Positions 28,269-37,912 of a stretch of DNA of 64,000 nt are shown piece after piece. Where the stretch lies: contig NZ_CP083809.1 of the NCBI RefSeq assembly GCF_020149765.1, forward strand, positions 2,790,001-2,854,000, written 5' to 3'. The translations under genes were made by a program, and so were the position numbers. Every line of letters starts with the position of its first letter. The stretch's first letter is position 1. Under the pieces are notes generated by a model. It was not told the DNA's origin. It ran no database searches and saw only the letters and a program-made list of their open reading frames with translations. The stretch comes from Pantoea agglomerans (GTDB lineage Bacteria; Pseudomonadota; Gammaproteobacteria; Enterobacterales; Enterobacteriaceae).

Positions 28269-31200
28269 AACGATTTCTGCTGCTGCTGTTGCTTGCTCTG
28301 ACGACTACGCTGGCCTGGGCCGAGCTGCGGCCGGTTAGCAGCCTGGATCTGCCGATGATGATGCCGGTCAGCGGCGCCGACGCGATGCAGGGAAAAACCC
28401 TGCAGGTCGGCCTGCTGGAGGAGAGCAACGCCCCCTGGACGATGCGCGTCGGTGACGAGCTTTATGGCCTGGACGCCGATGCGCTGGCCGCGCTGCATCA
28501 GCTCACCGGCGCCCGGTTTACGCTCAGGCTGTTCGCCGATCGCACGCAGCTGATGGCGGCGCTGCAGAGCGGCCAGATCGATTTTGCGCTGGGCGCGCTG
28601 GTGAACCCGCTTCCGCCGGGCGTGTTGCACAGCGAAAGCTGGTTCAGCAGCCCGCTGCGCATCTATCGCAGCCAGCGCAACGCCCGCGCCGTGATGTTTA
28701 ACAGCGAGAATGCGCAGCTTGCCATCAGCGAAGTCACGCTGGCGCAGCTGCCCGCGGCGGTGGCGCAGAAGCACCGCTGGCGCACCTACAGTAATGACCT
28801 GCAGGCGATCTCGACGCTGCTTAACCAGCAGAACGACTATGTGGTGGCGGATGAGATCAGCGCCAGCTTTCTGCTCAGCCAGCTGCAGCAGGGCGAAATC
28901 TATCAGATCGCTTCGCAGCTGGATGTTGGCCAGCTGACGCTGCGCGCGTTTGCGCGCGATGCAGCGCTTATCGACTGGCTGAATCAGAGCCTGCGCCAGC
29001 TGCCCGCCGAGCTGGCGACCACCCTGCAGTCGCGCTGGGGCGCGCCGCTGCCGCGCTATCAGGATACGCAGACTCTGATGCTGAGCGCGGCGGAGCGCGC
29101 ATGGCTCAGCGCCCATCCGGTGATCTATTACGCGGCGGAGAGCGACAACGCCCCCTGGAGCTACCGTGACGGCAACGGCGCGGCGCGCGGCTACAGCGTC
29201 GATCTGCTCAACGCCATCGCGCAGAGCAGCGGCGTGCGCTTCGCGCCGCGTTGGGTCGCCGGTCCGCAGCAGGCTGACGAACTGCTGGCGCAGCGTCAGG
29301 TGATGCTGCGGCTGACGCAGCCGCTCAACGGCGACGCCTCGCAAAACGCCACGCTGCCGGTCTGGCGCGCCCTGTGGGGCATCTACAGCCGCCGCGACGC
29401 CAGCTTCAGCCGCTGGCACGATCTGGCGGGCAAGCGGGTCGGTATCCTGCGTGACGATGTTGCGACGCGGCTGCTGCCGCCGGAGGTGACGCCGCAGGTG
29501 TTTGCCGATCGCGCCAGCCTGTATGAGGCGCTGGCAAACGGGCAGATCGACGCGCTGGCTGATAATGTGCTGTCAGCGCGCTGGCGCATCGCCGCGCGCT
29601 ACGGCGATCGGCTGCGTCTCGCCTTTGCCGCCAGCGATATCGCCTGGCCAGTGGCGCTGGGCGTTGCCGCCGACCAGCCGCTGCTGCGTCCGCTGATCAA
29701 CCGCGCGCTGCAGCAAATTCCCGTCGATACGCAGCGGCAGATGCGCGACGGCTGGCTGACGCCGCCGCAGCCGACCAATGCGATGACGATGCGTGCGCTA
29801 CCCCAGCTGGTGCTGGCCGCGGCGGGCGTGGCCATCGTCGTGCTGCTGCTGCTGCTGGCGCGCCGTTACTGGCAGCAGCGGCGCGAACGTCTTCAGCGCC
29901 AGCAGGCCGAGCGCGCCAACGCGATGAAAAGCCAGTTTCTCGCCACCGTCAGCCATGAGCTGCGCACGCCGATGCAGGCGATCCTCGGTTTGCTGGAGCT
30001 GGAAAAAACGCGCTCTACCAACCTCTCGCTGGTCTACAGCAGCGCCCGCTCGCTGCTGACGCTGCTGAACGATCTGCAGGATCACGCGCGCATTGAGAGC
30101 AACAGCTTTACCCTTGCGCCGCGTCCGCTGGCGCTTAGGGCGTGGCTGGCACAGCAGCAGCGTTTTTATCACCCGCTGATGCGCGTGGGCGGCCCGACGC
30201 TGATCGTCGAGGCGCTGACGCCGCTGCCGGAATGCGTGCTGATCGATGCGGATCGGCTGCAGCAGGTGATCAATAACCTGATGACCAACGCGCTGAAATT
30301 TACCGCCCACGGCGAAATTCGCCTGACGCTCGCCGCCGGCGAGCAGCTGATATTTAACCTGCGCGACAGCGGCAGCGGCATTCCGCCGGAAGAGCAGCCG
30401 AAGCTGTTCGATCCCTGGTATCAGGCGCCGTCGGGCAAAAAGGTGTCGGTGCAGGGCAGCGGTCTGGGCCTGTTTATCTGCCGCGAGATCGTGCAGCGCA
30501 TGGGCGGCGATATCACGCTGCGCTCACAGCCAGGCCAGGGTACCGACGTCACGGTGACGCTGCCGCTGGCGCGCTGCGAGGCCGCGCCGCAGGAGAGCGC
30601 CGCGCTGCCCCGCTACGCCGCGCTGCGCTGCGCCATCGTTGACGATCACCCCGCCAATCTGATGGTGCTGCAGCAGCAGCTGGCGCGCTTCGCCGTGGAG
30701 GCGGACTGCTTTGCCGACGGGCGCGCCCTGCTGCGCGCCGATGCCGAGCGCCCCTACGATCTGCTGTTTATCGATCAGATGATGCCGCGGCCGGATGGCC
30801 AGCTGCTGTTGAGGCTGCTGCGCCGCCGCGATCGTCAGCGCCAGCGCACCGCGCTGCGGGTGCTCTGCTCCGCCGACGCGCAGCTGCTGAGCCTGCCGCT
30901 GCAGGCAAACGAGCGCGTACTGATTAAGCCGGTGCAGCTCAGCGATCTCGCCGCGCTGCTGGCGCATTTCGACCAGGATCCGCTGGCGGCGCTGGATGAC
31001 AATCTGCGCCAGCTGGCGCAGCAGAGCGAAAAATTTCTGGCCCGGCTCAGCCAGACGCTGCGCGACGCGCTGAACAACGACGTAGCGCGCATCACGGCGG
31101 CGCGCGCGGCGGGCGACTGGCCGCAGCTGGCGGAGGCGGCGCACCGCATGAAGGGGAGCTGGCTGCTTATCGGTCTGGAGCAAGGTGCTGAACTCAGCCA

Positions 31201-31309
31201 GCGGCTGGCAGATCGCGCCAGAGAGCAGCAGGACGCGCCGGATGAATGGGATTTGCTACTATTACTCACCAACAGGTTACTGATAAAACTGGACTCTTAT
31301 GGCTCATAA
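28265..31309 (+). CDS. Hybrid sensor histidine kinase, BvgS/EvgS-like
   Basis: The product is about 1014 residues: signal peptide ([18 protein letters not shown]), two tandem periplasmic solute-binding (Venus flytrap) domains at about 38-255 and 275-500, one membrane span near 515-535, HisKA with H564 in SHELRTPM, HATPase with [19 protein letters not shown] and [11 protein letters not shown], a receiver with D837 in FIDQMMP, and an Hpt domain with H960 in AHRMKGSW. No PAS domain is seen between membrane and HisKA, unlike BvgS. The GTG start overlaps the regulator stop (GTGA). The 3' end overlaps zitB by 11 bases. Ligand unknown. Confidence 0.9.
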   Translation: MKRFLLLLLLALTTTLAWAELRPVSSLDLPMMMPVSGADAMQGKTLQVGLLEESNAPWTMRVGDELYGLDADALAALHQLTGARFTLRLFADRTQLMAALQSGQIDFALGALVNPLPPGVLHSESWFSSPLRIYRSQRNARAVMFNSENAQLAISEVTLAQLPAAVAQKHRWRTYSNDLQAISTLLNQQNDYVVADEISASFLLSQLQQGEIYQIASQLDVGQLTLRAFARDAALIDWLNQSLRQLPAELATTLQSRWGAPLPRYQDTQTLMLSAAERAWLSAHPVIYYAAESDNAPWSYRDGNGAARGYSVDLLNAIAQSSGVRFAPRWVAGPQQADELLAQRQVMLRLTQPLNGDASQNATLPVWRALWGIYSRRDASFSRWHDLAGKRVGILRDDVATRLLPPEVTPQVFADRASLYEALANGQIDALADNVLSARWRIAARYGDRLRLAFAASDIAWPVALGVAADQPLLRPLINRALQQIPVDTQRQMRDGWLTPPQPTNAMTMRALPQLVLAAAGVAIVVLLLLLARRYWQQRRERLQRQQAERANAMKSQFLATVSHELRTPMQAILGLLELEKTRSTNLSLVYSSARSLLTLLNDLQDHARIESNSFTLAPRPLALRAWLAQQQRFYHPLMRVGGPTLIVEALTPLPECVLIDADRLQQVINNLMTNALKFTAHGEIRLTLAAGEQLIFNLRDSGSGIPPEEQPKLFDPWYQAPSGKKVSVQGSGLGLFICREIVQRMGGDITLRSQPGQGTDVTVTLPLARCEAAPQESAALPRYAALRCAIVDDHPANLMVLQQQLARFAVEADCFADGRALLRADAERPYDLLFIDQMMPRPDGQLLLRLLRRRDRQRQRTALRVLCSADAQLLSLPLQANERVLIKPVQLSDLAALLAHFDQDPLAALDDNLRQLAQQSEKFLARLSQTLRDALNNDVARITAARAAGDWPQLAEAAHRMKGSWLLIGLEQGAELSQRLADRAREQQDAPDEWDLLLLLTNRLLIKLDSYGS

Positions 31310-32261
31310 CCACACTCACAGCGCGCCGGCGGGCAATCGCAAACGCCTCGCGGCCGCTTTCGCCGTCACGGCAATTTTTATGCTGGCGGAGGCAGTCGGC
31401 GGCTGGATCTCCGGCTCGCTGGCGCTGCTGGCCGACGCCGGGCATATGCTTACCGACGCCGCCGCGCTGCTGATGGCGCTGCTGGCGGTGCAGTTCGCCC
31501 AGCGCAAGCCCAACGCGCGTCATACCTTTGGGCTGCTGCGTCTCACCACGCTGGCCGCCTTCGTCAACGCTATCGCCCTGCTGGTAATCACCGCCCTGAT
31601 CGTCTGGGAGGCGCTGCGCCGCTTTTACCAGCCTCAGCCGGTGACCGGCGGGCTGATGCTCGGCATCGCGGTCGCGGGCCTGCTGGCCAACCTGCTCTCA
31701 TTCTGGCTGCTGCATCACGGCAGCGAAGAGAAAAACCTGAACGTGCGCGCCGCCGCGCTGCACGTTATGGGCGACCTGCTCGGCTCGGTTGGGGCAATTG
31801 TCGCAGCGCTGATTATCCTCTATACCGGCTGGACGCCCATCGACCCGATTCTGTCGCTGCTGGTGTCACTGCTGGTGCTGCGCAGCGCCTGGGCGCTGCT
31901 GCGCGAGAGCCTGCATGAGCTGCTGGAAGGTGCGCCAGAGGTGATTAACGTTGAGAAGCTGGCGCGCGACCTGACGCTGAATATTCCGGAAGTGCGCAAC
32001 GTGCACCATGTGCACGTCTGGCAGGTCGGCGAGAAGCCGGTGGTGACGCTGCATGTGCATGTGATCCCGCCTTACGATCACGATGCGCTGCTGCAGCGCA
32101 TCCACCGCTATCTGCACCAGAAGTATCAGATTGGACACGCCACGGTGCAGATGGAGTATCAGCCGTGCGCCACGCCCGACTGCGAGCTGGGCTTTGACGA
32201 CGACGGCTCAGACGCGGCGCACCACCATCATCATCACGGCGAACAGGCGCATCATCACTGA
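31299..32261 (+). CDS. zitB: Zinc efflux transporter ZitB (cation diffusion facilitator)
   Basis: ZitB exports Zn2+ from the cytoplasm in exchange for protons. The 320-residue product has six predicted membrane spans, a metal-site segment [20 protein letters not shown] in span 2 and [13 protein letters not shown] in span 5, a cytoplasmic domain with [20 protein letters not shown] (zinc-binding His), and a His-rich tail [13 protein letters not shown]. Its start lies inside the last 11 bases of the kinase gene, so it is probably co-transcribed with the two-component system. It overlaps pnuC tail to tail by seven bases. Confidence 0.94.
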   Translation: MAHNHTHSAPAGNRKRLAAAFAVTAIFMLAEAVGGWISGSLALLADAGHMLTDAAALLMALLAVQFAQRKPNARHTFGLLRLTTLAAFVNAIALLVITALIVWEALRRFYQPQPVTGGLMLGIAVAGLLANLLSFWLLHHGSEEKNLNVRAAALHVMGDLLGSVGAIVAALIILYTGWTPIDPILSLLVSLLVLRSAWALLRESLHELLEGAPEVINVEKLARDLTLNIPEVRNVHHVHVWQVGEKPVVTLHVHVIPPYDHDALLQRIHRYLHQKYQIGHATVQMEYQPCATPDCELGFDDDGSDAAHHHHHHGEQAHHH

Positions 32262-32980
32262 CGCGCCAGCGCGCGCGAACCATGCTGGCGTGCGCTCGCT
32301 ATCCACATCCGCGATCCGTTCAGGGCGATCAGCGTCAGGATGGCGTACTCCAGCGACATGGCGTATACCCCCTGGCGCGCAAAGATCATCACGCTGATAA
32401 CGTTGATCACCACCCAGAGCAGCCAGTTTTCGACATATTTGCGCGTCATCAGGATCATCGCCACGATTGAGAGCACCATCATGCAGGCGTCCCAGAACGG
32501 GAAGGCGTCGGGCTGCAGCGTCGGCATCGCCACCTGCAGGCCGAGCGCGTTCATCAGCGACACGGCGATCTGCGTCAGAAAGGCGAAAACCGGATCGATA
32601 TAGCGCGTCATCAGCGCAATGGCGATAACGCAGACCGCGCCCCACCCTAGCGCCTTCGGCAGCGGCAGCCAGCGGATTTTCAGCGCCGCCTGGCGATCGT
32701 CGGTCTGCCGGCTCCAGGCGTACCACCCATAGACGTTGGCGACGAAAAAGAAAAGCTGCAGCAGCAGGCTGGCGTAGAGCTGGATCTGAAAGAAGATGGC
32801 GGCAAACAGCGTGACGTTAATCAGGCCGAACGGATAGTTGATCACTTTCTCCAGGCTGGCGAGCCAGATGCAGAGCAGACCCGCCAGCGTGCCGATGGCT
32901 TCAATCCAGGAGAGATCGTAGCCGCCCGCGCCAAGCGGGATATGGACCAGGATATTGCTTGTGCTGAAAAAATCCATCAT
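32255..32980 (-). CDS. pnuC: Nicotinamide riboside transporter PnuC
   Basis: PnuC is an inner membrane facilitator for nicotinamide riboside, used for NAD salvage. The 241-residue product is strongly hydrophobic with seven to eight spans, and shows the family motif [10 protein letters not shown] near residue 85 and [14 protein letters not shown] near residue 185. It lies seven bases after nadA, so both respond to the same NadR-controlled promoter. Confidence 0.94.
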   Translation of the reverse strand: MMDFFSTSNILVHIPLGAGGYDLSWIEAIGTLAGLLCIWLASLEKVINYPFGLINVTLFAAIFFQIQLYASLLLQLFFFVANVYGWYAWSRQTDDRQAALKIRWLPLPKALGWGAVCVIAIALMTRYIDPVFAFLTQIAVSLMNALGLQVAMPTLQPDAFPFWDACMMVLSIVAMILMTRKYVENWLLWVVINVISVMIFARQGVYAMSLEYAILTLIALNGSRMWIASARQHGSRALARQ

Positions 32981-32987
32981 GCGTTCC

Positions 32988-34049
32988 TCAGGCGTTCCCT
33001 TTTACCTTCAGTTTAAGTGCCGCAGCAAAAGAGAGCATGCGGTTGAGCGGCAATAATGCCGCCTCGCGCAGCGCGGCATCAACCTCTATTTCATGCTGCG
33101 CGCCGCCCTGCTCCAGCCCGTCGGCGATCGCTTTCAGGCCGTTCATCGCCATCCACGGGCAGTGGGCGCAGCTGCGGCAGGTCGCCCCTTCGCCCGCGGT
33201 CGGCGCTTCCAGCAGGGTTTTTTCCGGCACCGCCTGCTGCATTTTGTAGAAGATACCGCGATCGGTCGCCACGATCATTTGCGGATGCGGCAGCCGCTGC
33301 GCCGCCTGAATCAGCTGGCTGGTCGATCCCACCGCGTCGGCGAGATCGACCACCGCCTGCGGCGATTCCGGATGCACCAGCACCGCCGCGTCGGGATAGA
33401 GCACCTTCATACGCAGCAGCGCCTGGGTTTTGAACTCGTCATGCACAATGCAGGCGCCCTGCCAGCAGAGCACGTCCGCGCCGGTTTTCTGCGTGACGTA
33501 GCGGCCGAGGTGGCGATCCGGCGCCCAGATGATTTTTTCGCCCAGGCTGTCGAGATGGTCGATCAGTTCAACCGCGATGCTGGAGGTGACCACCCAGTCG
33601 GCGCGCGCCTTGACCGCCGCCGAGGTGTTGGCGTAGACCACCACGGTGCGGTCGGGATGGGCGTCGCAGAAGGCGGTAAACTCGTCGATGGGACAGCCCA
33701 GATCGAGCGAACACTCCGCCTGCAGCGTTGGCATCAGCACGGTTTTTTCCGGGCTGAGGATTTTGGCGGTTTCGCCCATAAAACGCACCCCCGCCACCAG
33801 CAGCGTCGACGCCGGATGCGCGCTACCGAAGCGCGCCATCTCCAGCGAGTCCGCCACGCAGCCGCCGGTCGCTTCCGCCAGCGCCTGAATTTCCGGGTCG
33901 GTGTAGTAGTGAGCCACCATCACCGCGTCGCGCTCTTTAAGCAGGCGTTTGATTTTGCTCAGGTAAAATTCTTTTTCGTCGCCGCTGAGGCGCGCGGGTT
34001 TTGCTGGAAAGGGCCAGGCTGCGTTTTCTGTATCGAATAAAGCACTCAT
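32988..34049 (-). CDS. nadA: Quinolinate synthase NadA
   Basis: NadA condenses iminoaspartate with dihydroxyacetone phosphate to quinolinate using a 4Fe-4S cluster, an early step of NAD synthesis. The 353-residue product has the cluster cysteines in [27 protein letters not shown] and the C-terminal [14 protein letters not shown]. coli NadA is 347 residues. The ATG was preferred over a GTG one codon upstream. A NadR-type box lies 74 bases before the start. Confidence 0.97.
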   Translation of the reverse strand: MSALFDTENAAWPFPAKPARLSGDEKEFYLSKIKRLLKERDAVMVAHYYTDPEIQALAEATGGCVADSLEMARFGSAHPASTLLVAGVRFMGETAKILSPEKTVLMPTLQAECSLDLGCPIDEFTAFCDAHPDRTVVVYANTSAAVKARADWVVTSSIAVELIDHLDSLGEKIIWAPDRHLGRYVTQKTGADVLCWQGACIVHDEFKTQALLRMKVLYPDAAVLVHPESPQAVVDLADAVGSTSQLIQAAQRLPHPQMIVATDRGIFYKMQQAVPEKTLLEAPTAGEGATCRSCAHCPWMAMNGLKAIADGLEQGGAQHEIEVDAALREAALLPLNRMLSFAAALKLKVKGNA

Positions 34050-34122
34050 CACACCGCTCTCGTTTTATCAAATGAACGAAAATCGCTGAAAATGGCGAAA
34101 ACCTGCGTTCAGCCCGCCATCA

Positions 34123-34140
34123 TGTTTTATATGCTAAACA
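34123..34140. promoter_or_regulatory. NadR box upstream of nadA-pnuC
   Basis: TGTTTT-ATATGC-TAAACA matches the NadR operator form TGTTTA-N6-TAAACA with one mismatch. It is 74 bases before nadA. NadR with bound NAD represses nadA-pnuC and nadB in enterobacteria, so the same control is likely here. Confidence 0.7.
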
Positions 34141-34175
34141 AGATAGCGGAAACGCGCAGCGGTGTCGTGCTCTTT

Positions 34176-34706
34176 TTATACGCGCGGCGGTGAAGGCTCC
34201 TCGGCAAACAGCGGCAGCACCGCCGCCTTTTGCGGCATTTCCAGATCCAGCAGAAAGGCTTTTACCTCCAGGCCGCCGGCAAAACCGGTCAGCTTGCCGT
34301 TGGCGCCGATGACGCGATGGCAAGGCGCCACGATCGAGATCGGGTTTCTGCCGTTGGCCGCGCCGACCGCGCGCACCGCCTGCGGATGGCCGATCTGGCG
34401 GGCGATTTCGCTGTAGCTGCGCGTTTCGCCAAAGGGGATCGCCACCAGCGCGCTCCACACTTTTTTCTGAAACTCGGTGCCGACAAAATCGAGCGGCAGC
34501 GTGAAGGCGCGGCGCTCGCCGGCAAAGTACTCCCGCAGCTGGCGTTCCGCCTCCATCAGAATCGGATGCGCCTCGTCGCGCGTTTGCGGCAGAAAGCGCG
34601 CGCCGTGCGGGTCGTCATTTTTCCAGAGGATGCCGGCAAGCCCGCGTTCGCTCGCCACCAGCTTCAGCTCGCCCACCGGCGTGGAGACAAGTTTGTAGTG
34701 ATACAT
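34176..34706 (-). CDS. ogt: Methylated-DNA--protein-cysteine methyltransferase Ogt
   Basis: Ogt removes methyl groups from O6-methylguanine and O4-methylthymine by suicide transfer to its active cysteine. The 176-residue product contains the site IVAPCHRVIGANGKLTGFAG with Cys near residue 128, the helix-turn-helix segment YSEIARQIGHPQAVRAVGAA and the Asn hinge NGRNP. Length fits E. coli Ogt (171). It lies divergent from an Ada-AlkA fusion gene, 157 bases between starts, forming an alkylation-repair pair inserted between nadA and the tRNA-Lys genes. Confidence 0.94.
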   Translation of the reverse strand: MYHYKLVSTPVGELKLVASERGLAGILWKNDDPHGARFLPQTRDEAHPILMEAERQLREYFAGERRAFTLPLDFVGTEFQKKVWSALVAIPFGETRSYSEIARQIGHPQAVRAVGAANGRNPISIVAPCHRVIGANGKLTGFAGGLEVKAFLLDLEMPQKAAVLPLFAEEPSPPRV

Positions 34707-34863
34707 AATGCTGTTCTCCCTGTTTAAGACATCCGCTATTGTCGCATTTTAGCCATACTGCGCTGGCCGTTTTCGGCCACCAGACTAAACTGCTTTGCTG
34801 TCCGAAAACAGCGAGTCTGCATCAGAAAGCGGGTATAGGCTCTGTTTATTTGCAGGAGTCACT

Positions 34864-36336
34864 ATGTTCGATCCTGAGATTGCTTATCAGGCGCTTACCT
34901 CGCGCGATACCCGTTTCGACGGCGTCTTTTTCGTCGGCGTTACCTCGACCGGCATCTACTGCCGCCCCATCTGCCCGGTTAAAGCGCCGCAGCAGAAGAA
35001 CTGCCTGTTTTTCGCCAGCGCCGAAGCGGCGGAGAAGGCCCATTTCCGCCCCTGCCTGCGCTGCCGCCCCGAGCTTGCGCCGGGCAATGCGCCGGTCGAT
35101 CAGCCTCACCGCGTGGCGGACAGGCTGATTCAGCGCATCGAAGAGGGCATGCTGGAGGAGAGCGAAGGGCTGGAGGCGATCGCCGCCGAGTTTGGCGTCA
35201 GCCTGCGCCAGCTGCGCCGCATCGTGCAGCAGGAGCTGGGCGTGTCGCCGCTGGAGCTGAAGCAGACGCGGCGCATGCTGCTGGCGAAGCAGCTGCTGAC
35301 GGAGACGCAGCTGCCGGTGACGGAGGTTGCCTATGCCAGCGGCTTTAGCAGCCTGCGCCGCTTTAACGATGTGTTTCGGGCGCGCTATCGCCTGACGCCG
35401 AGCGCGCTGCGCAAAGGCGTCAGCGCCTCGACGCGCGCGCAGCCGGGCGACAGCACCACCCTGCTGATGGTCTACCGGCCGCCCTACGACTGGCAGGCGA
35501 TGCTGGCCTTTTTGCAGACCCATGTGATGAAAGAGGTCGAGGCGGTGCAGGAGGACGCGTACCGCCGCACCGTGGCGCTGGGCCGCTGCCGCGGCTGGAT
35601 CAGCGTGTCGCATCTGCCGCAGAAGAGCGCGCTCCAGCTGACGTTTTCTACCTCGCTGACGCCGGTGCTGCCGCTGCTGCTGCGCCGCCTGCGCGATCTG
35701 TTCGATCTTAACGCGCAGCCGCAGCTGATTGCTGCCCGGCTGGCGCAGGATGCGCTGCTGGCACCAGGCCTGGCGCGCCAACCCGGCCTGCGCGTGCCGG
35801 GCGCATTCGACGCCTTTGAGCTTGGCGTGCGCGCCATTATTGGTCAGCAGGTGACGGTGAAGGCCGCGACCACCGTGAGCAGCCGTTTTGCCGCCGCCTT
35901 TGGCGAGCCCTGCGTGACCCCCTTTGCCGATTTGACGCGCTACGCCGCGCTGCCGGAGCGCGTCGCCAGCCTGACGGTGGACGACGTCGCGCCGCTCGGT
36001 ATCGTCAGCGCGCGTTCACGCGCCATTATCGCCTTTGCGCAGGCGTGCGCCGGGGGATCGCTGCGCTTTAACGCCACGCAGTCGCCGGAGGCGGTGATGA
36101 AGCAGCTGGTGGCACTGCCGGGCATCGGCCCCTGGACGGCGCACTATATTGCGATGCGCGCCCTGCGCTGGCCGGACGCGTTTCCCAAGGAGGATATCGC
36201 TATTCGTAATAATCTGGGCGGCCTGAAGCCCGCCGAGGCGGAGGCGCGTTCGCAGCAGTGGCGTCCGTGGCGCAGCTATGCGGTGATGCATATCTGGGAG
36301 AATCTCACCGCAGCAAAGGCGAAGAAAGAATCTTAA
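34864..36336 (+). CDS. Ada-like regulator fused to 3-methyladenine DNA glycosylase II (Ada-AlkA fusion)
   Basis: The 490-residue product joins three parts. Residues 1-80 form the Ada N-terminal zinc domain with C33, C37, C64 and C67, the places of Ada Cys38/42/69/72, where methylphosphotriester transfer switches Ada on. Residues about 85-185 are an AraC-type DNA-binding domain (LEAIAAEFGVSLRQLRRIVQ and TEVAYASGFSSLRRFNDVFR). Residues about 205-490 are AlkA, with LPGIGPWTAHYIAMRAL (HhH) and catalytic D444. The Ada methyltransferase domain for O6-methylguanine is missing; Ogt next door could supply it. Similar AdaA-AlkA fusions are known in mycobacteria. Usually annotated alkA. Confidence 0.9.
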   Translation: MFDPEIAYQALTSRDTRFDGVFFVGVTSTGIYCRPICPVKAPQQKNCLFFASAEAAEKAHFRPCLRCRPELAPGNAPVDQPHRVADRLIQRIEEGMLEESEGLEAIAAEFGVSLRQLRRIVQQELGVSPLELKQTRRMLLAKQLLTETQLPVTEVAYASGFSSLRRFNDVFRARYRLTPSALRKGVSASTRAQPGDSTTLLMVYRPPYDWQAMLAFLQTHVMKEVEAVQEDAYRRTVALGRCRGWISVSHLPQKSALQLTFSTSLTPVLPLLLRRLRDLFDLNAQPQLIAARLAQDALLAPGLARQPGLRVPGAFDAFELGVRAIIGQQVTVKAATTVSSRFAAAFGEPCVTPFADLTRYAALPERVASLTVDDVAPLGIVSARSRAIIAFAQACAGGSLRFNATQSPEAVMKQLVALPGIGPWTAHYIAMRALRWPDAFPKEDIAIRNNLGGLKPAEAEARSQQWRPWRSYAVMHIWENLTAAKAKKES

Positions 36337-36419
36337 CGAGGCGCAGGATAGCCATAGCTGCAGGTATAGTGCGCGGCGCAGAGGTAGCGAGCGCGATCGC
36401 AAAGGAATCCCACATCCCT

Positions 36420-36436
36420 GTGGGTCGTGCAGGATT
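36420..36436. repeat. 17-nt copy of the tRNA-Lys 3' end (remnant)
   Basis: The sequence GTGGGTCGTGCAGGATT is identical to the 3'-terminal part (acceptor and T-arm, read on the plus strand) of the three tRNA-Lys genes that begin 160 bases further on. The rest of a tRNA is not present. It may be a decayed tRNA copy or an attachment-site scar, since tRNA 3' ends are common integration sites. The surrounding 36337-36562 holds no recognised gene. Confidence 0.55.
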
Positions 36437-36562
36437 TGCCTCGGCCCGTCCAGGACCTCGCCCTGCGGGTGATGCTGCGCATCAGCCTGAATCGCCTCGG
36501 CGATTCAGTCGAACCTGCGCAGCTTCTCATCCTGCACGCTAGCCTGCGTGCGCACAGAAACG

Positions 36563-36585
36563 AAAAAAGCGCCCAGTGGGCGCTT
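36563..36585 (-). terminator. Rho-independent terminator of the tRNA-Lys cluster
   Basis: On the minus strand AAGCGCCCA and TGGGCGCTT pair around a tight loop and are followed by TTTTCG, eleven bases past the 3' end of the last tRNA-Lys gene. The symmetrical flanks (plus strand CTTCTTTC) could also serve the Ada-AlkA gene. Confidence 0.85.
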
Positions 36586-36595
36586 CTTTCTGAAT

Positions 36596-36671
36596 TGGTG
36601 GGTCGTGCAGGATTCGAACCTGCGACCAATTGATTAAAAGTCAACTGCTCTACCAACTGAGCTAACGACCC
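36596..36671 (-). tRNA. tRNA-Lys (anticodon TTT), copy 3
   Basis: The 76-nt gene begins GGGTCGTTAGCTCAGTTGGT on the minus strand, has the anticodon loop CTTTTAA (anticodon TTT), the T-arm GGTTCGAATCC and an encoded CCA end. It is identical to the other two copies and to the standard enterobacterial tRNA-Lys. It is the last of the three in the transcription direction, just before the terminator. Confidence 0.98.
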
Positions 36672-36713
36672 GCTCGGGGCTTACAACCCGCAAACCTGAA
36701 GCCTGCGTAAAGA

Positions 36714-36789
36714 TGGTGGGTCGTGCAGGATTCGAACCTGCGACCAATTGATTAAAAGTCAACTGCTCTACCAACTGAGCTAACGACCC
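36714..36789 (-). tRNA. tRNA-Lys (anticodon TTT), copy 2
   Basis: A 76-nt gene identical to its neighbours, with anticodon TTT and encoded CCA. It is separated by 42 bases from copy 3 and 68 from copy 1. The 3' CCA is followed by TCTT, complementary to AAGAT near the 5' end of the next unit, a possible processing stem. Confidence 0.98.
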
Positions 36790-36857
36790 ATCTTTAGGTT
36801 GTGAAGCAATGCTGAAGTTTCGCAGCAACAGAGAAGAAAACCTGTTCGCTGAGAAGA

Positions 36858-36933
36858 TGGTGGGTCGTGCAGGATTCGAACCTGCGACCAATTGATTAAA
36901 AGTCAACTGCTCTACCAACTGAGCTAACGACCC
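36858..36933 (-). tRNA. tRNA-Lys (anticodon TTT), copy 1
   Basis: A 76-nt gene identical to the other two copies, with anticodon TTT and encoded CCA. It is the first of the cluster and lies 166 bases beyond the cpoB stop. In E. coli this location carries a longer lysT-valT-lysW-valZ-lysYZQ operon; no tRNA-Val gene is seen here. Confidence 0.98.
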
Positions 36934-36984
36934 ATCTTCAGGCTTGCCAGACACATTTGCAATCTGTCCCGGCAACGGCGGCAT

Positions 36985-37012
36985 ATATTACTGATTTACC
37001 GAGGTAGCGCAA
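36985..37012 (-). promoter_or_regulatory. Probable promoter of the tRNA-Lys cluster
   Basis: On the minus strand TTGCGC (37012-37007) and TAATAT (36990-36985) are 16 bases apart, followed by ATGCCGCCG, a GC-rich discriminator as expected for stringently controlled stable RNA promoters. The predicted start is about 45 bases before the first tRNA. Confidence 0.5.
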
Positions 37013-37099
37013 CCCTTATTTTCCACCAGCAGCGTCAACTGCTTACCTTTCATGCTGCCAGACCAGAAATCAGGCAAATTCCGGTGCTGGCTGCACAAA

Positions 37100-37903
37100 T
37101 TACAGCCCGTCGAGACGTTTTTGCGCCTGCTTTGCCGAATCGGTATTGGGGTAAAGTTTTATCACCTGCTGGAAAACGGCCTTAGCTTTCGCCGTGTCCT
37201 TTTTCTCCTGCATGATAACGCCAACCTTTAACAACGCTTCAGCCGCCTTCGGCGACTTCGGGTAATTTTTAACCACGGTGGCGTAATAGTACGCCGCGTC
37301 GTCTTTTTTACCCTTGTTGTAGTTCAACTGACCCAGCCAGTAATTGGCGTTCGGCTGGTAGGTTGAGTCAGGATAGCGCTTGACCCACGCCTGCAGCGCG
37401 GTAATCGCCTGGTCATACTGTTTTTTTTCCAGAATCAGCGCCACCGCGGCGTTATAGTCGCTGTTGGCGTCGCCGCTCTGCACCGGCGCGCCTGATGAGG
37501 CTGCTGCCGCGCCGCCTGCGTCTGCCGCTGCGCCGGTATCGGCGCTCGCCGCTGGCGCATCCGTGCCGCTTTGCGCCGCGCTGTTTGCGCCGCTGCTGCT
37601 CAGGCTGTCGATCTGCTGATAGAGCTGCTTCTGCCGCTCGATAACCTGATTAAGCTGGTAGCTGTTTTGCTGGATTTGCCCGCGCAGCGAATCGATATCG
37701 CTTTGGTTGTCACTCATCTGCTGCTGCAGTTGCTGCAGAAGCTGAGCCTGGGCGTTGGAAATGCGTTCAAGAGTGGTGACGCGGTCTTCGACCGAGCCAG
37801 AGCCGACGTTACTGATTGATGCCTGGGCATTAGCGGCCCAGGGGGCCGCTACGCCAACCAGTAACGACAGACCCAACAGGTGAAGTCTGAAGTTACTAAT
37901 CAT
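37100..37903 (-). CDS. cpoB: Cell division coordinator CpoB (YbgF)
   Basis: CpoB is a periplasmic protein that links Tol energy state to PBP1B-LpoB activity at division. The 267-residue product has a signal peptide ending NAQ (about residue 27), a trimerising coiled coil (residues about 40-100, LERISNAQAQLLQQLQQQM), an Ala/Gly-rich linker, and a C-terminal TPR region (NAAVALILEKKQYDQAITAL and YWLGQLNYNKGKKDDAAYYY). It starts nine bases after pal and is the last gene of the tol-pal operon. Confidence 0.95.
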   Translation of the reverse strand: MISNFRLHLLGLSLLVGVAAPWAANAQASISNVGSGSVEDRVTTLERISNAQAQLLQQLQQQMSDNQSDIDSLRGQIQQNSYQLNQVIERQKQLYQQIDSLSSSGANSAAQSGTDAPAASADTGAAADAGGAAAASSGAPVQSGDANSDYNAAVALILEKKQYDQAITALQAWVKRYPDSTYQPNANYWLGQLNYNKGKKDDAAYYYATVVKNYPKSPKAAEALLKVGVIMQEKKDTAKAKAVFQQVIKLYPNTDSAKQAQKRLDGL

Positions 37904-37912
37904 GTGATTCTC

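Noticed and set aside
27983-29419. A 478-codon open frame on the minus strand opposite the response regulator and kinase genes
   Set aside because: It is antisense to two clearly coding genes, has the Arg/Gln/His-rich composition typical of shadow frames in GC-rich DNA, and resembles no family.
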